The notes: generated by a model from the letters alone, not told the origin. 64,000 nt of DNA from Xanthomonas floridensis (GCF_001642575.1 NZ_LXNG01000015.1:53782-117781); one strand, 5' to 3'; shown: positions 8,661 through 18,597, counted from the stretch's first letter. Numbers and translations: made by a program.

Positions 8661-10286
8661 TCAGCCCACGCCAGTCGGCCCATCCAGCAGCATGCGGATG
8701 CGCTTGAGCAATTCCTTCTGCGTGTACGGCTTGTTGACCACGTCGAACTCCGCCCCGCCCACATCGGTGCGCTGGATGCTGGCATCGGCATAGCCGGTGG
8801 TCAGCAGCACCTTGATCCTGGGCAGCATGCGGCGCGCTTCCCGCGCGAGCACCACCCCGTTCATGCCACCGGGCATGATCAGGTCGGTGAACAAGGCATC
8901 CACCTCCGGGTGCTGCTCCAGCAACTCCACTGCCTCGCGTCCGCTGGATGCGGAGAGGATGCGGTAGCCGGCGTTCTCCAGGAACATCCTGGCCACCACT
9001 GCCACATCCTGCTTGTCTTCCACCACCAGGATGGTCTCGTTGCCACCCTTGTCGATCGCACGGCTCTTGGCGGCCTGCAGATCGTTCTCGAACTCGCTGG
9101 ACGCCGGGAAATACAGGCGCACCGTGGTGCCCTCGCCCACTTCGCTGTAGATGCGCACGGTGCCACCGGACTGCTTGACGAAGCCATATACCATCGATAG
9201 TCCCAGGCCGGTGCCCTGGCCTTCGTCCTTGGTGGTGAAAAACGGCTCCATCACGCGGCTGGCCACTTCCGGCGGCATGCCCGAACCGGTGTCGCTGACC
9301 GCAATGCTGACGTAGCGGCCGGGCGCCAGCTGGTGGTGCATCGCCAGGTCGTGATTGGTGATCTCCACGTTCTGCGTCTGCACGGTGACCTCCTTGCGCT
9401 CGGACTGCGCCATCGCATCGCGCGCATTGATCAGCACGTTCAACAGCGCCACTTCGGCCTGCGTGGTGTCGATCTGGCAATTCCACAGCCCCTCTTCCAG
9501 CGACTGGCGCACGCTGATGCCGCCGCCCAGCGCGCGCTCGGCCATGTTGTTCATGCCCGATACCAGGCCATTGAGGTTGACCACGCGTCCGCGCAATTTC
9601 TGCTTGCGCGAAAACGCCAGCAATTGCTGGGTAAGCGTGGCGGCCTTGGCTGCGGCGGTTGCGGCATGCTCGGCACTGAAGGCGATGCGCTCGGCATTCT
9701 TGGCGGCATCGCCGGACGCCATCATCTGGATCACTTCCAGGTGCCCGGACATCACCTGCAGCAGATTATTGAAATCGTGCGCGATCCCGCCGGTCAGCTG
9801 TCCCAGCGCCTCCATTTTCTGCGCCTGGCGCAAGGCGTCCTCGGCATCGCGGCGACGACTCACGTCCAGCTGCGAACCGAAGAAGTAGACCAGGTTGCCT
9901 TGCTCGTCGAACACCGGCGAGACGAACAGCGCATTCCAGAACGAGGAGCCGTCCTTGCGGTAGTTCAGCACTTCGGTGGCGAATTCGCGGCGGTTTTCGA
10001 TCGACTCGCGCACGTCCTGCACGCTGGCCGGATCGGTCTCCGGACCCTGCAGGAAACGGCAGTTGTTACCGATGATTTCCTCGGACGAATACCCGGTCAT
10101 TTCCAGGAAGGCGCGGTTGGCGAACACGATCGGGTTGTCCGGCAGATGCGGGTCGGTCACCGTCATCGGCATGCGCGTGGTTTCCACCGCAGCAAAGAAG
10201 ATATCCGAGCGGTGCTTCTCGACAGGCAGACTGCGAGATTCGCTGATGTGAGGCGCTCGCAGCTCTTCGTGACGGGAATCGTTCAA
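8661..10286 (-). CDS. LOV-domain blue-light hybrid histidine kinase
   Basis: A 541-residue soluble photoreceptor. Residues about 35-145 are a LOV (PAS) domain with the flavin-adduct motif GNNCRFLQG; the Cys forms the light-driven bond to FMN. Next comes a histidine-kinase core with the phospho-acceptor in [12 protein letters not shown] and ATPase motifs [10 protein letters not shown] and [15 protein letters not shown]-terminal receiver domain follows, with the phosphate-accepting Asp in [10 protein letters not shown] and the Lys in VVNKPYT. The start is a TTG at 10286 with GGAGA about eight bases upstream; the next Met is too far inside the LOV domain. X. citri has a described LOV kinase of this architecture that affects adhesion and virulence. 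It stands alone, without an adjacent partner regulator. Confidence 0.93.
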   Translation of the reverse strand: MNDSRHEELRAPHISESRSLPVEKHRSDIFFAAVETTRMPMTVTDPHLPDNPIVFANRAFLEMTGYSSEEIIGNNCRFLQGPETDPASVQDVRESIENRREFATEVLNYRKDGSSFWNALFVSPVFDEQGNLVYFFGSQLDVSRRRDAEDALRQAQKMEALGQLTGGIAHDFNNLLQVMSGHLEVIQMMASGDAAKNAERIAFSAEHAATAAAKAATLTQQLLAFSRKQKLRGRVVNLNGLVSGMNNMAERALGGGISVRQSLEEGLWNCQIDTTQAEVALLNVLINARDAMAQSERKEVTVQTQNVEITNHDLAMHHQLAPGRYVSIAVSDTGSGMPPEVASRVMEPFFTTKDEGQGTGLGLSMVYGFVKQSGGTVRIYSEVGEGTTVRLYFPASSEFENDLQAAKSRAIDKGGNETILVVEDKQDVAVVARMFLENAGYRILSASSGREAVELLEQHPEVDALFTDLIMPGGMNGVVLAREARRMLPRIKVLLTTGYADASIQRTDVGGAEFDVVNKPYTQKELLKRIRMLLDGPTGVG

Positions 10287-10419
10287 GTGGTGTTCTCCGC
10301 GGGGCCATTCCCGTGGCGATAGTCTAGTTGGGGCCGGTGAGTTGATCCCTCACATCCATGAGCCTTTCCCGTACGGCCGCGCCCGCCGATGCAACCCGGT
10401 GCGCGGGAGGCAGCACGCG

Positions 10420-10752
10420 CTAATGCGGCGCCACCTTGGAAAACACGTTGATGACCACCGCACCGGCTACGATCAGGCCCATGCCCAGCAGCGCCGGCGC
10501 ATCCAGCCGTTGTCCGTGCACGGCCCACGCCACCAGCGAAATCAACACGATGCCCGCGCCCGACCACATGGCGTAGGCGATGCCGACCGGGATCACGCGC
10601 AGCGTCAGCGCCAGGAAATAGAACGAAATGCCGTAGCCCAGCACGGTGAGCAGCGATGGCCACATGCGCGTGAAGCCTTCGCTCGATTTGAGCGCCGCCG
10701 TGGCGGTGACCTCTGCGCAGATCGCGATTGCCAGGAATATCCAGTTCTTCAT
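10420..10752 (-). CDS. Small multidrug resistance (SMR) family efflux protein
   Basis: A 110-residue protein with four membrane helices. The key membrane-embedded Glu is in helix 1 ([13 protein letters not shown]), with [23 protein letters not shown] and GAVVINVFS, all typical of EmrE/QacE-type proton-coupled exporters of cationic compounds. The ATG at 10752 (MKNWIFL) is chosen because it starts right at helix 1; the open frame extends upstream without any membrane character. A single gene with no partner, so probably a homodimer. Substrate cannot be told from sequence. Confidence 0.9.
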   Translation of the reverse strand: MKNWIFLAIAICAEVTATAALKSSEGFTRMWPSLLTVLGYGISFYFLALTLRVIPVGIAYAMWSGAGIVLISLVAWAVHGQRLDAPALLGMGLIVAGAVVINVFSKVAPH

Positions 10753-11021
10753 TGCGGCACCTTGCCCGTGGAATGCGGCGACCATAGCGGCAGGCACCGG
10801 CTTGCATGCAAGCGCGTCGCTGTGCGCCATTGCCTGCGCCGTCGCTTGCTGAAAGCAGGCTAATGCAGGCACGGCGGGCCGGCACTGGCAGGCAGGTGCA
10901 TCGGTCGTTTTGCCGTAGCATGCGCAGGCAGCAAGCAGCTCTTGCGCTTCATTCGGCCGTTCTGGCGCGGTGCGCGCGTCTTTCCAGCCAGCGCAGGCTC
11001 TGGCAATCATGCGATGCCACC

Positions 11022-11696
11022 ATGCCGGGCTACCAGACCCAGATTCACGAGTTGACCTTCGGGCAACTGACCTACGTCATCCGCGCATTGGCGGACAAGC
11101 AGCAATACGCCGACCCGGACGACACCGCTGCCGACGCCGGCATCTCCTCGGCGCAGTGGAGCCTGTTCGGCCAGGTCTGGCCGGCGGGCCAGTTGCTGGC
11201 CCAGGCCATGGCCACGCGCCCGATCGAAGGCCGGCGCATTCTCGAACTCGGCTGCGGGCTGGGCCTGGCGAGCCTGGTGCTGCGCCGGCGTGGCGCCGAT
11301 GTGGTTGCCAGCGACCATCATCCGTTGGCGGAAGTGTTCCTGGCCTATAACGCCGCCCTCAACTCGCTGGGCTCGGTGCCGTATCGCCGGCTCGATTGGG
11401 ATGCCGGCGCCTTGAACATGGGCCAGTTCGACATGATCATCGCCAGCGACGTGCTCTACGAAACGCGCCACGCCAGCTTGCTGGCCAAACTCATCCCCGA
11501 ACTCGCCAGGCCCTCGTGCGAAATCGTGATCAGCGACCCTGGCCGTGGCAATGCCAATGTCCTGTCGCGCATGCTGGCCGACATCGGGTTTTCGCTGGTC
11601 GCCGGCGAACGCCAGGCGGCCGCGCAGGTGGCCAAGGCGCCGCGGCTGTTCGTCTATCGCCGCAATATGGACAACTGGTGGCCGGCAGACGCCTGA
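11022..11696 (+). CDS. SAM-dependent methyltransferase, METTL21-like
   Basis: A 224-residue class I methyltransferase. It has motif [14 protein letters not shown], motif II acidic end VVASDHHP, and IIASDVLYE, followed by the C-terminal strand ISDPGRGN. These resemble the lysine-methyltransferase-like family (methyltransf_16) acting on proteins. The start ATG at 11022 ([14 protein letters not shown]) fits the family's beginning; the frame upstream is open but Cys/Arg-rich and unlikely. It stands alone between minus-strand genes. The methylated target is unknown. Confidence 0.8.
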   Translation: MPGYQTQIHELTFGQLTYVIRALADKQQYADPDDTAADAGISSAQWSLFGQVWPAGQLLAQAMATRPIEGRRILELGCGLGLASLVLRRRGADVVASDHHPLAEVFLAYNAALNSLGSVPYRRLDWDAGALNMGQFDMIIASDVLYETRHASLLAKLIPELARPSCEIVISDPGRGNANVLSRMLADIGFSLVAGERQAAAQVAKAPRLFVYRRNMDNWWPADA

Positions 11697-11709
11697 CCAC
11701 CCCGCAGGA

Positions 11710-12312
11710 TCACGGCGCCGGCGTGTAGGCAGACAGCAACACCGGCGTGCGCGGATCGGCCGCGATCACCTTGTGCTCGGCCAGGCGCAGGGCGTCGCTG
11801 TCCGGCGCCTCGTCGGTGTTCAGTTCCCAGGCTTCGACCACGCGCTTGTGGAAAACGAATGCGCCGCGTGCGCGGTCGTAGCGGAAGGTGATGTAGTCGG
11901 TCCAGTGCTGCCCGCACGACACGCCATTTTGCACGGTGAAATACGCGCCCTTGGCGACCAGCCCATCTTCGGCATCCAGAAAGGGATCGCACTGCCCGCC
12001 CTGGTCGGCCTTGAAGATCACCGCCGTGTTGCGGGCCGCCTCGGTAAAGCCGTTGGCGCTGGCGACCAGGACCAGCAAGGTCCGTGGCGGCGCGTCGCGA
12101 CCACCGGAGCGCAGCGCATCTTCGGCGGTCGCGCGCAGGGCCACCACATAATCCGGGCGGCCATCGCCGGTGAGATCCGCGCTGGCGACCGCAATTACCG
12201 ACTGCCCTGCAGGCAATAGTTTCAAGGCGCCCGCCGGAAGCGGCGTCGCACCGCACGGCAGCGCCATGGCCAGCATTGCCGTCATCGCCCACCACCCGTA
12301 TTGCCGTGTCAT
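11710..12312 (-). CDS. Predicted secreted protein with a VCBS/FG-GAP-like motif
   Basis: A 200-residue protein with a cleavable signal peptide (hydrophobic core AMTAMLAMALPCGAT). Early in the mature part is SADLTGDGRPDYVVAL, a Ca-binding-like loop seen in VCBS/FG-GAP repeats, but only one copy is present. Two cysteines (GGQCDPF and GVSCGQH) could form a disulfide in the periplasm. Convergent with the methyltransferase gene. I do not recognise a specific function. Confidence 0.75.
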   Translation of the reverse strand: MTRQYGWWAMTAMLAMALPCGATPLPAGALKLLPAGQSVIAVASADLTGDGRPDYVVALRATAEDALRSGGRDAPPRTLLVLVASANGFTEAARNTAVIFKADQGGQCDPFLDAEDGLVAKGAYFTVQNGVSCGQHWTDYITFRYDRARGAFVFHKRVVEAWELNTDEAPDSDALRLAEHKVIAADPRTPVLLSAYTPAP

Positions 12313-12745
12313 TGCCGTTCCTTGGTCCGTCTTTGGCGCTCAAGCATACCCGGCAGGGTTGGTCATCGAATTGCCTGACACCTGTGACCAGGCCGTCACT
12401 GCATCAACGGCGCGCCCTGGGCCGGCAGACCAGCTGGCGATCAGGCACTTCGCCGCGTCTGCGCAGAACACGCCGATCTTGCCGCGGCAGGTCCAAGTGC
12501 GGCGACAGCCCGGCGGCACTCAGTTGCCCGTCGAGGCAGCGGGCAGGCCGTGCGTCCTCGACAATCAGGCGCCGGGACGCTTTGAAACCCAAGTCTCATG
12601 ACATGAGACAGCGCGCCGGCACGCTATTGCCCGATGACACGTCTTTGCTGGATCGCACCTCACACAACTCCCTCCAGGCAGCTTCTGCATACCACGACCA
12701 TTGGGTGCCCGGGCGCGCGGCGATCACACAGCGACAGGATGGCCC
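12313..12745. other. Gene-free spacer before cho
   Basis: No convincing coding sequence; short frames here lack codon bias or start signals. The only clear structure is the palindrome listed separately at 12593-12609. Confidence 0.5.
12593..12609. promoter_or_regulatory. 17-bp perfect palindrome upstream of cho
   Basis: GTCTCATG-A-CATGAGAC is a perfect 8+1+8 inverted repeat about 140 bases before the cho start. It looks like a dimeric repressor site. It does not resemble the xanthomonad LexA box as I remember it (TTAG-N6-TACTA), so its regulator is unknown. Confidence 0.4.
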
Positions 12746-13600
12746 ATGGCGCGCACTGAGCGCCCCCGTCGCGGCCAACCTACGGTGGACTACGCCTACC
12801 CCGAGCATCTGCGCAGCGCGCTGGAAAGCCTGCCGGCAACGCCCGGGGTGTATCTGTTCCATGGTCAGGACAGCACGCTGCCGTTGTACATCGGCAAAAG
12901 CATCAACCTGCGGGCGAGAGTGATGGATCATTTCCGCACCCCTCGCGAGGCCGCCTTGCTACGCCAGACCCGACACATCAGCAGCGTGGAGATGGCGGGC
13001 GATCTCGGCGCGCAATTGCTGGAATCGCAGCTGATCAAGACGATGCGACCGATGTACAACCGCAAGCTACGGCGCGTACCGCGGCAATTCTCGATGCGCT
13101 TGTATCGCGGCGAGATTTCCATCGTGCATTCGGCCGAGAGCGATCCGGCGGTCACGCCGGGTCTGTACGGGCTGTATTCCAGCCCGCGATCGGCCAGGGA
13201 CGCACTGCGCCGCCTGGCCGACCGCGAACGCCTGTGCTACGGCTTGCTGGGCCTGGAGCGCGCAACCGCCGGCCGGCCTTGTTTCCGCGCCATGCTCAAG
13301 CATTGCGCAGGCGCCTGCCACGGCGCGGAGACGCTGGGCGCGCATGAAGAACGCCTGCGGACCGCGCTTGGGCATCTGGAACAGGCGGCGTGGCCATTTC
13401 CCGGTGCCGTCGCGCTGAAGGAAACAGGCGCGCAGCTGACCCAGTTCCACGTCCTTCGCGACTGGCAGTATCTTGGCAGCGCCCGCTCGCTTGCCGCGGC
13501 GCGCAAGCTGAAAGCCGCACCCGGCGAATTCGACCGCGACAGCTACCGGATTCTGCGCAAGGCGCTGGAAACCCACCTGCATTGCGTGGCATTGCTCTAG
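12746..13600 (+). CDS. cho: Excinuclease Cho (UvrC-like endonuclease)
   Basis: A 284-residue protein. The N-terminal half is a GIY-YIG nuclease domain, here PGVYLFHGQ...LPLYIGKSINLRARV, with the conserved Arg and the Glu in LLESQLIKTMRPMYN. It lacks the UvrC C-terminal nuclease and HhH domains, which defines Cho: it makes the 3' incision in nucleotide excision repair of bulky lesions. The segment CFRAMLKHCAGACHG provides a Cys cluster typical of UvrC relatives. The ATG at 12746 (MARTERPRR) is preferred; a GTG at 12701 is in frame. In E. coli cho is SOS-controlled; no LexA site was recognised here. Confidence 0.9.
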   Translation: MARTERPRRGQPTVDYAYPEHLRSALESLPATPGVYLFHGQDSTLPLYIGKSINLRARVMDHFRTPREAALLRQTRHISSVEMAGDLGAQLLESQLIKTMRPMYNRKLRRVPRQFSMRLYRGEISIVHSAESDPAVTPGLYGLYSSPRSARDALRRLADRERLCYGLLGLERATAGRPCFRAMLKHCAGACHGAETLGAHEERLRTALGHLEQAAWPFPGAVALKETGAQLTQFHVLRDWQYLGSARSLAAARKLKAAPGEFDRDSYRILRKALETHLHCVALL

Positions 13601-13772
13601 AGGTGGACTGTCTTTGCAGACGAATACGCAGTGGCTCGCGACGCCTCCAGGAGCGCCGCACGTTGCCGCTGAATTTCCCTGCCAGGCTCGCAGTACCGTC
13701 TCGGCGAAGCCTGCACTATTTCCAGGCAGATTGCCTGGCGCGGCCAGCTGACCACACCGCTACACAGCGCGG

Positions 13773-14048
13773 CTACTCGCCTGCGGTTTCGCTGGTGCGG
13801 TACTCCTTCGGATCCAGAAACTCCGCCAGGCACGATCCCACCCGCAACGCCTGCTCGCGCGCGTCGCCGCGATAGTCGCCCTCTCCAGCGCCTTCGATCG
13901 TGGCGATCGGCGCGCTACGGTCGCGGTGATAGACGAACGCAGTCGAAAACCACCGCGTCTGTCCGGGAGCCTGACTTTCCATCGTCTCCACGCGGAATTC
14001 GCCGCAGTAGCCGTGGATCAATGTGCGTCGGAGGGTGTTGTGCGTCAT
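13773..14048 (-). CDS. Hypothetical protein
   Basis: A 91-residue soluble protein starting MTHNTLRRTL. It is rich in charged residues (GEGDYRGDAREQALRVG) without membrane or signal segments. I do not recognise the family. An alternative start lies two codons upstream. Confidence 0.6.
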   Translation of the reverse strand: MTHNTLRRTLIHGYCGEFRVETMESQAPGQTRWFSTAFVYHRDRSAPIATIEGAGEGDYRGDAREQALRVGSCLAEFLDPKEYRTSETAGE

Positions 14049-14281
14049 GCGCAAATTATCGCCACGCCGGGTTGAAGATCGCGTGGAAAATCACGCCGCT
14101 ACATCACGCCTACGGTGCCCTGACGCGAGTACTGCCTGAAACCGGCAGTCAGCCGCGTCATGCCACCAAGCCACTACCTGGCAAAGCCTGTTTGCGCGAC
14201 AGACGCACATCTGTACGGCCGCAAAAGGCGGTCGGATCGAAGGCAACGCGAGGAGAGAACAACGACCCGGTGATGACCGGA

Positions 14282-14302
14282 AAGCCTTGCGAACGAAGGC
14301 TT
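14282..14302 (-). terminator. Weak hairpin after tRNA-Phe
   Basis: AAGCCTT (14282-14288) pairs with AAGGCTT (14296-14302) just downstream of the tRNA 3' end on the minus strand. The U-tract is short (TTTCC), so it may act in 3' processing rather than strong termination. Confidence 0.4.
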
Positions 14303-14310
14303 GCAGAAAA

Positions 14311-14386
14311 TGGTGGCCGAGGACGGAATCGAACCGCCGACACGGGGATTTTCAATCCCCTGCTCTACCAACTGAGCTACTCGGCC
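14311..14386 (-). tRNA. tRNA-Phe (GAA)
   Basis: A 76-base cloverleaf: acceptor stem GGCCGAG/CTCGGCC, D arm GCTC...GAGC, anticodon arm GGGGAT-TGAAAAT-CCCC giving anticodon GAA, T arm with GGTTCGATTCC, and an encoded CCA end. Confidence 0.97.
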
Positions 14387-14565
14387 ACTATCGCAACAAT
14401 GCTGCCTGCGTTGCGAGGACGCGCATCATAGCGAGCAGGCGCAGTTTGGGCAAGCGTTGTGACGAACTTTGTTGCAGGGCTGCGTCGGCAGCCGGTTTCT
14501 TGCGCCGGTTCACGCCGCGCGGCGGGGTGCATGGCCTAGCCTGCGCGCGTCCATCGGAGATCGCC

Positions 14566-15102
14566 ATGCGCCTGCCTCGCCTGTTGTTGTCGTGCATTGC
14601 CCTGCTGCCGCTGACGGCGCTTGCGCAGCAACCGGTGCGTGCGGTGCCGCAGCTGGATCTCTCACGCTACGCCGGGCAGTGGCATGAGATCGCGCACCTG
14701 CCGGTGTCGTTTCAGAACAAGTGCCGCGGCGACATCACCGCCAGCTACACGCTGCGCGACGATGGCCTGATCGGGGTGCGCAATGGCTGCCGCACGGCCA
14801 ACGGCGAGCTGGCCCAGGCCGACGGCGTGGCGCGCCCGGTCGAGGGCCAACCCGGCCAGCTGCAGGTACGCTTTGCCCCGGAATGGCTGGGCTGGTTGCC
14901 GCTGGTGTGGGCGGACTATTGGGTGATCGCGCTGGACCCGGACTATCAATGGGCAGTGGTCGGCGAGCCGGACCGCAAATACCTATGGATCCTGTCGCGC
15001 TCGCCACAGATGCCGCGCGCGCAGTTCGAGCAGCTCAAGGCGCAGGCCACCCGGATGGGCTATGACCTGTCGCCACTGATCGTGGCCGCGCCGTTGCTGT
15101 AA
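14566..15102 (+). CDS. blc: Bacterial lipocalin (Blc)
   Basis: A 178-residue protein exported by an N-terminal signal peptide (LLLSCIALLPLTALAQQ). The lipocalin signature DLSRYAGQWHEIAHLPVSFQ opens the barrel, followed by C-RGDITASYTLRDDG, ADYWVIALDPDYQWAVVGEP and the closing YLWILSRSP, as in Blc/apolipoprotein D relatives that bind lysophospholipids in the envelope. The E. coli protein is a lipoprotein; here the Cys in LLSCIAL is not in a convincing lipobox, so a soluble periplasmic form is more likely. The ATG at 14566 follows a GGAGA site. Confidence 0.92.
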   Translation: MRLPRLLLSCIALLPLTALAQQPVRAVPQLDLSRYAGQWHEIAHLPVSFQNKCRGDITASYTLRDDGLIGVRNGCRTANGELAQADGVARPVEGQPGQLQVRFAPEWLGWLPLVWADYWVIALDPDYQWAVVGEPDRKYLWILSRSPQMPRAQFEQLKAQATRMGYDLSPLIVAAPLL

Positions 15103-15242
15103 ATCGGGCTGCCTGACGGTCGGCCACGGCGACGTCGCCCTGGATCAGCCAACACAACCACTGCGCAAGCGCCGGGCAGGCGCGTGCGGTACCCGTTGCG
15201 GCATGGTCCACGCGTACATTCCGGTTCTTGCGTGCCGTCCAC

Positions 15243-15280
15243 ACCTGGCGGACGACTGCCGGACCTGGCGGGCGACTGCC
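15243..15280. repeat. Two-copy 20-bp direct repeat
   Basis: ACCTGGCGGACGACTGCC (15243-15260) is repeated with one mismatch at 15263-15280, separated by GG. It lies in the spacer between blc and the lipoprotein gene. Confidence 0.7.
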
Positions 15281-15370
15281 CGCATGTTCGGTTAGCCGCT
15301 CCAGGCCGCAAGGCGCTGTCCGTACTGCGTAGTATTCTTGGCGCCGCCTCATCGCCAAGGACCCAAGTAC

Positions 15371-15847
15371 ATGCGTCGTGCCTATCGCCTTCTGATCGTG
15401 TTGCTGGCCTGCGGCCTGCTGTTGAGCGGCTGTGGCGGCGCGGTGCGCCGTGTATCCGAGCCGGCAGCCAGCATCCAGCAACTCACCGTGCGTGCCGACG
15501 GCTCGTGGTCGGTGGACCTGCGCCTGCAGAACTACAGCAGCATTCCGATGCAGTTCGAGCGCGTGTCGCTGGAGATTTCCGCCGGCGATCAGGTGGCCGG
15601 CAAGCTCGACCAGGCCGTGGGCATCTCGATCGGACCGGAAACCGCCGATGTGGTCACCGTCAGCCTGCAACCCACCTCGCTGGGCCGGATCACCGTGGCC
15701 GACGTGCTCGCCGGCGGCCGCTCGCTGCCCTATACCCTCAAGGGCACCGTCTGGGCGACCCCGCAGGACAAGAAACAACGCGAGTTCGCGGTGGAATCGC
15801 GCAACACGCTCAGCCCGGCCCCTGGCCTCAACGGGGTGCTGCGCTGA
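15371..15847 (+). CDS. LEA type 2-like lipoprotein
   Basis: A 158-residue protein with a lipoprotein signal: basic start MRRAYR, hydrophobic core, and lipobox LLSGC. The mature part (VDLRLQNYSSIPMQFERVSLEISAGDQVAG...) has the alternating pattern of water-stress/LEA_2 domains, which in bacteria are periplasmic beta-sandwich proteins of unclear role. It lies 37 bases before the acyl-CoA dehydrogenase gene and may share its transcript. Confidence 0.8.
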   Translation: MRRAYRLLIVLLACGLLLSGCGGAVRRVSEPAASIQQLTVRADGSWSVDLRLQNYSSIPMQFERVSLEISAGDQVAGKLDQAVGISIGPETADVVTVSLQPTSLGRITVADVLAGGRSLPYTLKGTVWATPQDKKQREFAVESRNTLSPAPGLNGVLR

Positions 15848-15884
15848 CGCGCACGCCTTTCGCACCGTCTTCGAAGGATTCCGC

Positions 15885-17678
15885 ATGAGCAGCTATACCG
15901 CCCCACTGGCCGACTTCCGTTTTGCCCTGCACGACGTCCTGGGCGCCGAAGCCCTGTTCGCCCGGCTCGGCTACACCGAAGCCAGTGCCGACATCATCGA
16001 TGCCGTGCTCGAAGAGGCCGGCCGCTTCACCACTCAGGTGCTGGCGCCGCTGAACAGCGTGGGCGACGAAATCGGCTGCGCATTCGACAAGAGCACCCAC
16101 GCGGTGACCACGCCGCCGGGTTTCCGCGCCGCCTACGATCAGTTCGTGGAGGGCGGCTGGAACGGGCTGACCGCCGAGCCGGAATTCGGTGGGCAAGGCA
16201 TGCCGCACCTGCTGGGCGTGCCGCTCAACGAAATGATCAACTCCGCCAACCTGGCCTGGGGCAACTTCCCGCTGCTCTCGCACGGCGCCAGCGAAGCGCT
16301 GCGCCAACACGGCGAGGCCTGGCAGCAGGAGGCGTTCCTCAAGCCGCTGACCGACGGCCGCTGGACCGGCACGATGTGCCTGACCGAGCCGCATTGCGGC
16401 ACCGACCTGGGCCTGCTCAAGACCCGCGCCGAGCCCAATGCCGACGGCAGCTACGCCATTACCGGCACCAAGATCTTCATCACCGCCGGCGAGCACGACC
16501 TCACCGACAACATCGTGCACTTGGTGCTGGCCAAACTGCCCGACGCCCCGGCAGGTGCCAAGGGCATCTCGCTGTTCGTCACCCCCAAGTTCAAGGTAGA
16601 CCGCGACGGCACCGTGGGCGAGCGCAATGCGCTGCACTGCGGCTCGATCGAGCACAAGATGGGCATCAAGGGCTCGGTGACCTGCGTGATGAACTTCGAG
16701 GGCGCGCAGGGCTACCTGGTCGGCCAGCCGCACAAGGGCCTGCAGGCGATGTTTACGATGATGAATACCGCGCGCCTGAGCGTAGGCCTGCAAGGCATCG
16801 GCCTGTCCGAGCGCGCCTATCAGAACGCCCTGCGCTACACCCGCGAACGCCTGCAATCGCGCTCGCTCAGCGGCGCCAAATTCCCCGACAAGCCGGCCGA
16901 CCCGATCATCGTGCACCCGGACGTGCGCCGCATGCTGCTGACCATCAAGTCGCTGACCGAAGGCAGCCGCCTGCTGGCGCTGCATGCGGCCAGCCTGGTC
17001 GATGTAGCCCATCGCGGCGAGAGCGAACAGCAACGCACCGATGCCGAGACCCTGGTGAGCTTCCTCACCCCGATCTCCAAGGCCTGCCAGACCGAATGGT
17101 CGATCGAAAACACCTACCACGCGCTGCAGTGCTTCGGCGGCCACGGCTATATCCGCGAATACGGCATGGAGCAGCTGGCCCGCGACGCGCGCATCACCAC
17201 CATCTACGAAGGCACCACCGGCATCCAGGCGCTGGACCTGATCGGCCGCAAGACCGCCGCCAGCCAGGCCGCCGGGCTCAAGCTGTTCCTGGCCGACGTG
17301 GAGACCTTCGCCAAGGCGCAGGAAGGCAATGCCGCACTGGCCGAGTTCATCAAACCGCTGCGCGACAAGGCCAGCGAGTGGGCGATGCTGACCCGCGACG
17401 TGCTCGACCGCGCTTCGCGTAACCCGGATGAACTGGGTGCGGCCAGCTACGACTACCTGTTCTATTCCGGCTATGTGGTGCTGGCGTACTGGTGGGCGCG
17501 CAGCGTGGCCGCCGCCGATGCCTCGGCGCAGGGCGACGACTTCAAGCGCGCCAAGCGCGAGACCGCACGCTTCTATTTCGCCCGCATCCTGCCGCGCACG
17601 CTGACCCACGCCGCCACCATCCGCAGCGGCGCCGCCCCGCTGATGTCATTGGAGGCGGAGCTGTTCGGCGACGCCTGA
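15885..17678 (+). CDS. Acyl-CoA dehydrogenase
   Basis: A 597-residue flavoenzyme of the long acyl-CoA dehydrogenase subfamily with an extra C-terminal domain. It catalyses the first, FAD-dependent dehydrogenation of beta-oxidation. Visible are MCLTEPHCGTDLGLLKTRA (substrate/FAD-binding segment) and the C-terminal CFGGHGYIREYGMEQLARDARITTIYEGTTGIQALDL, containing the catalytic Glu region. The ATG at 15885 has AAGGA upstream. No electron-transfer flavoprotein genes are adjacent. Exact chain-length preference is unknown. Confidence 0.93.
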   Translation: MSSYTAPLADFRFALHDVLGAEALFARLGYTEASADIIDAVLEEAGRFTTQVLAPLNSVGDEIGCAFDKSTHAVTTPPGFRAAYDQFVEGGWNGLTAEPEFGGQGMPHLLGVPLNEMINSANLAWGNFPLLSHGASEALRQHGEAWQQEAFLKPLTDGRWTGTMCLTEPHCGTDLGLLKTRAEPNADGSYAITGTKIFITAGEHDLTDNIVHLVLAKLPDAPAGAKGISLFVTPKFKVDRDGTVGERNALHCGSIEHKMGIKGSVTCVMNFEGAQGYLVGQPHKGLQAMFTMMNTARLSVGLQGIGLSERAYQNALRYTRERLQSRSLSGAKFPDKPADPIIVHPDVRRMLLTIKSLTEGSRLLALHAASLVDVAHRGESEQQRTDAETLVSFLTPISKACQTEWSIENTYHALQCFGGHGYIREYGMEQLARDARITTIYEGTTGIQALDLIGRKTAASQAAGLKLFLADVETFAKAQEGNAALAEFIKPLRDKASEWAMLTRDVLDRASRNPDELGAASYDYLFYSGYVVLAYWWARSVAAADASAQGDDFKRAKRETARFYFARILPRTLTHAATIRSGAAPLMSLEAELFGDA

Positions 17679-17710
17679 GCGACCTCGCATAGCCCGGGTC
17701 TGCCGCCGGT

Positions 17711-17737
17711 GTAGGAGCGGACCTGGCCGCGACAAGG
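17711..17737 (+). repeat. REP-like dispersed element, single copy
   Basis: GTAGGAGCGGACCTGGCCGCGACAAGG matches the GTAGGAGCGG...GCCGCG palindromic element also found at 52984. Such short elements are scattered between genes in xanthomonads and pseudomonads. Confidence 0.6.
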
Positions 17738-17940
17738 CGGCATCGATCGGCAAGGCCTAGCGCCCAGCTGGGCTCGTCCGGTTCACACCAACGCCATCAA
17801 CGCGCCCAACGATCGATCCCGCAGCACGGCGGCTTCACGGCCAAGTCAGTCCGTGCCAAGCCATTGTTTGCAAGACACGCGCCAACGCCGTTCGCTGCAA
17901 TACACAAACTGTCAACGATCGGGTATAAGCTGTTTTCCCG

Positions 17941-18597
17941 ATGGAGACAGACACGCACGTAGGTGATGTGATCTTCCCCGGAGGCACCACTGCCCCGGTC
18001 GCGGGCAGCGCTGTCGCTGCAATCCACCAGTTACCCGCCCTGCGCTTGCTCTCGCTCGATGCGCATGGCCGGGTCCTGGACTGGATCAACTGGCAGGATG
18101 CTGCCTGCCTGTATGCACGCGATGCGGTGTCCTGGACGCTGGGCGAACCCTGCATGCTGATCAACGGCGGCATCTCGCGGCTCACCGGCGAGCGCAGCAC
18201 GCTGGAGTTGCACCCCATCATCGCCGCCCGTGGCCATGCCCGATCGCGCGCGCTGGACCCCACACCCACACTCAGCAATACCGCCCTGTTCGCGCGCGAC
18301 TCGCAGCTGTGCATGTATTGCGGCCAGCATTTCAGCCGCCCGCACCTGACCCGCGACCACGTGATGCCGGTCTCCAAGGGCGGGCGCGACACCTGGGAGA
18401 ATGTGGTCACCGCCTGCTTCCAGTGCAATTCGCGCAAGGCCAACCGCACGCCGCAGCAGGCGCATATGCCCCTACTGGCGGTGCCGTACCGGCCGAGCTG
18501 GATCGAGCACCTGATCCTGTCCAACCGCAACATCCTCTCCGACCAGATGGCGTTCCTGCGCGCCCAGCTGCCGAAGCGTTCGAAGTTGTCGCTGTAG
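17941..18597 (+). CDS. HNH endonuclease
   Basis: A 218-residue protein. The C-terminal half is an HNH nuclease domain: two Cys-X2-Cys pairs (CMYCGQ and CFQCNSRK) bind a structural zinc around [21 protein letters not shown], which holds the catalytic His and Asn. The N-terminal half ([30 protein letters not shown]) is the extension found in stand-alone bacterial HNH proteins of this type. It is encoded outside any intron or phage context. Cellular role and target are unknown. Confidence 0.88.
   Translation: METDTHVGDVIFPGGTTAPVAGSAVAAIHQLPALRLLSLDAHGRVLDWINWQDAACLYARDAVSWTLGEPCMLINGGISRLTGERSTLELHPIIAARGHARSRALDPTPTLSNTALFARDSQLCMYCGQHFSRPHLTRDHVMPVSKGGRDTWENVVTACFQCNSRKANRTPQQAHMPLLAVPYRPSWIEHLILSNRNILSDQMAFLRAQLPKRSKLSL

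Noticed and set aside
12404..12592. Short minus-strand frame in the spacer before cho
   Set aside because: No codon bias, no ribosome-binding site and no recognisable sequence.
15828..17609. Long open frame on the minus strand opposite the acyl-CoA dehydrogenase
   Set aside because: Its translation is His/Gln/Ala-rich without any domain; the plus-strand frame has full family motifs. High GC content creates such shadow frames.
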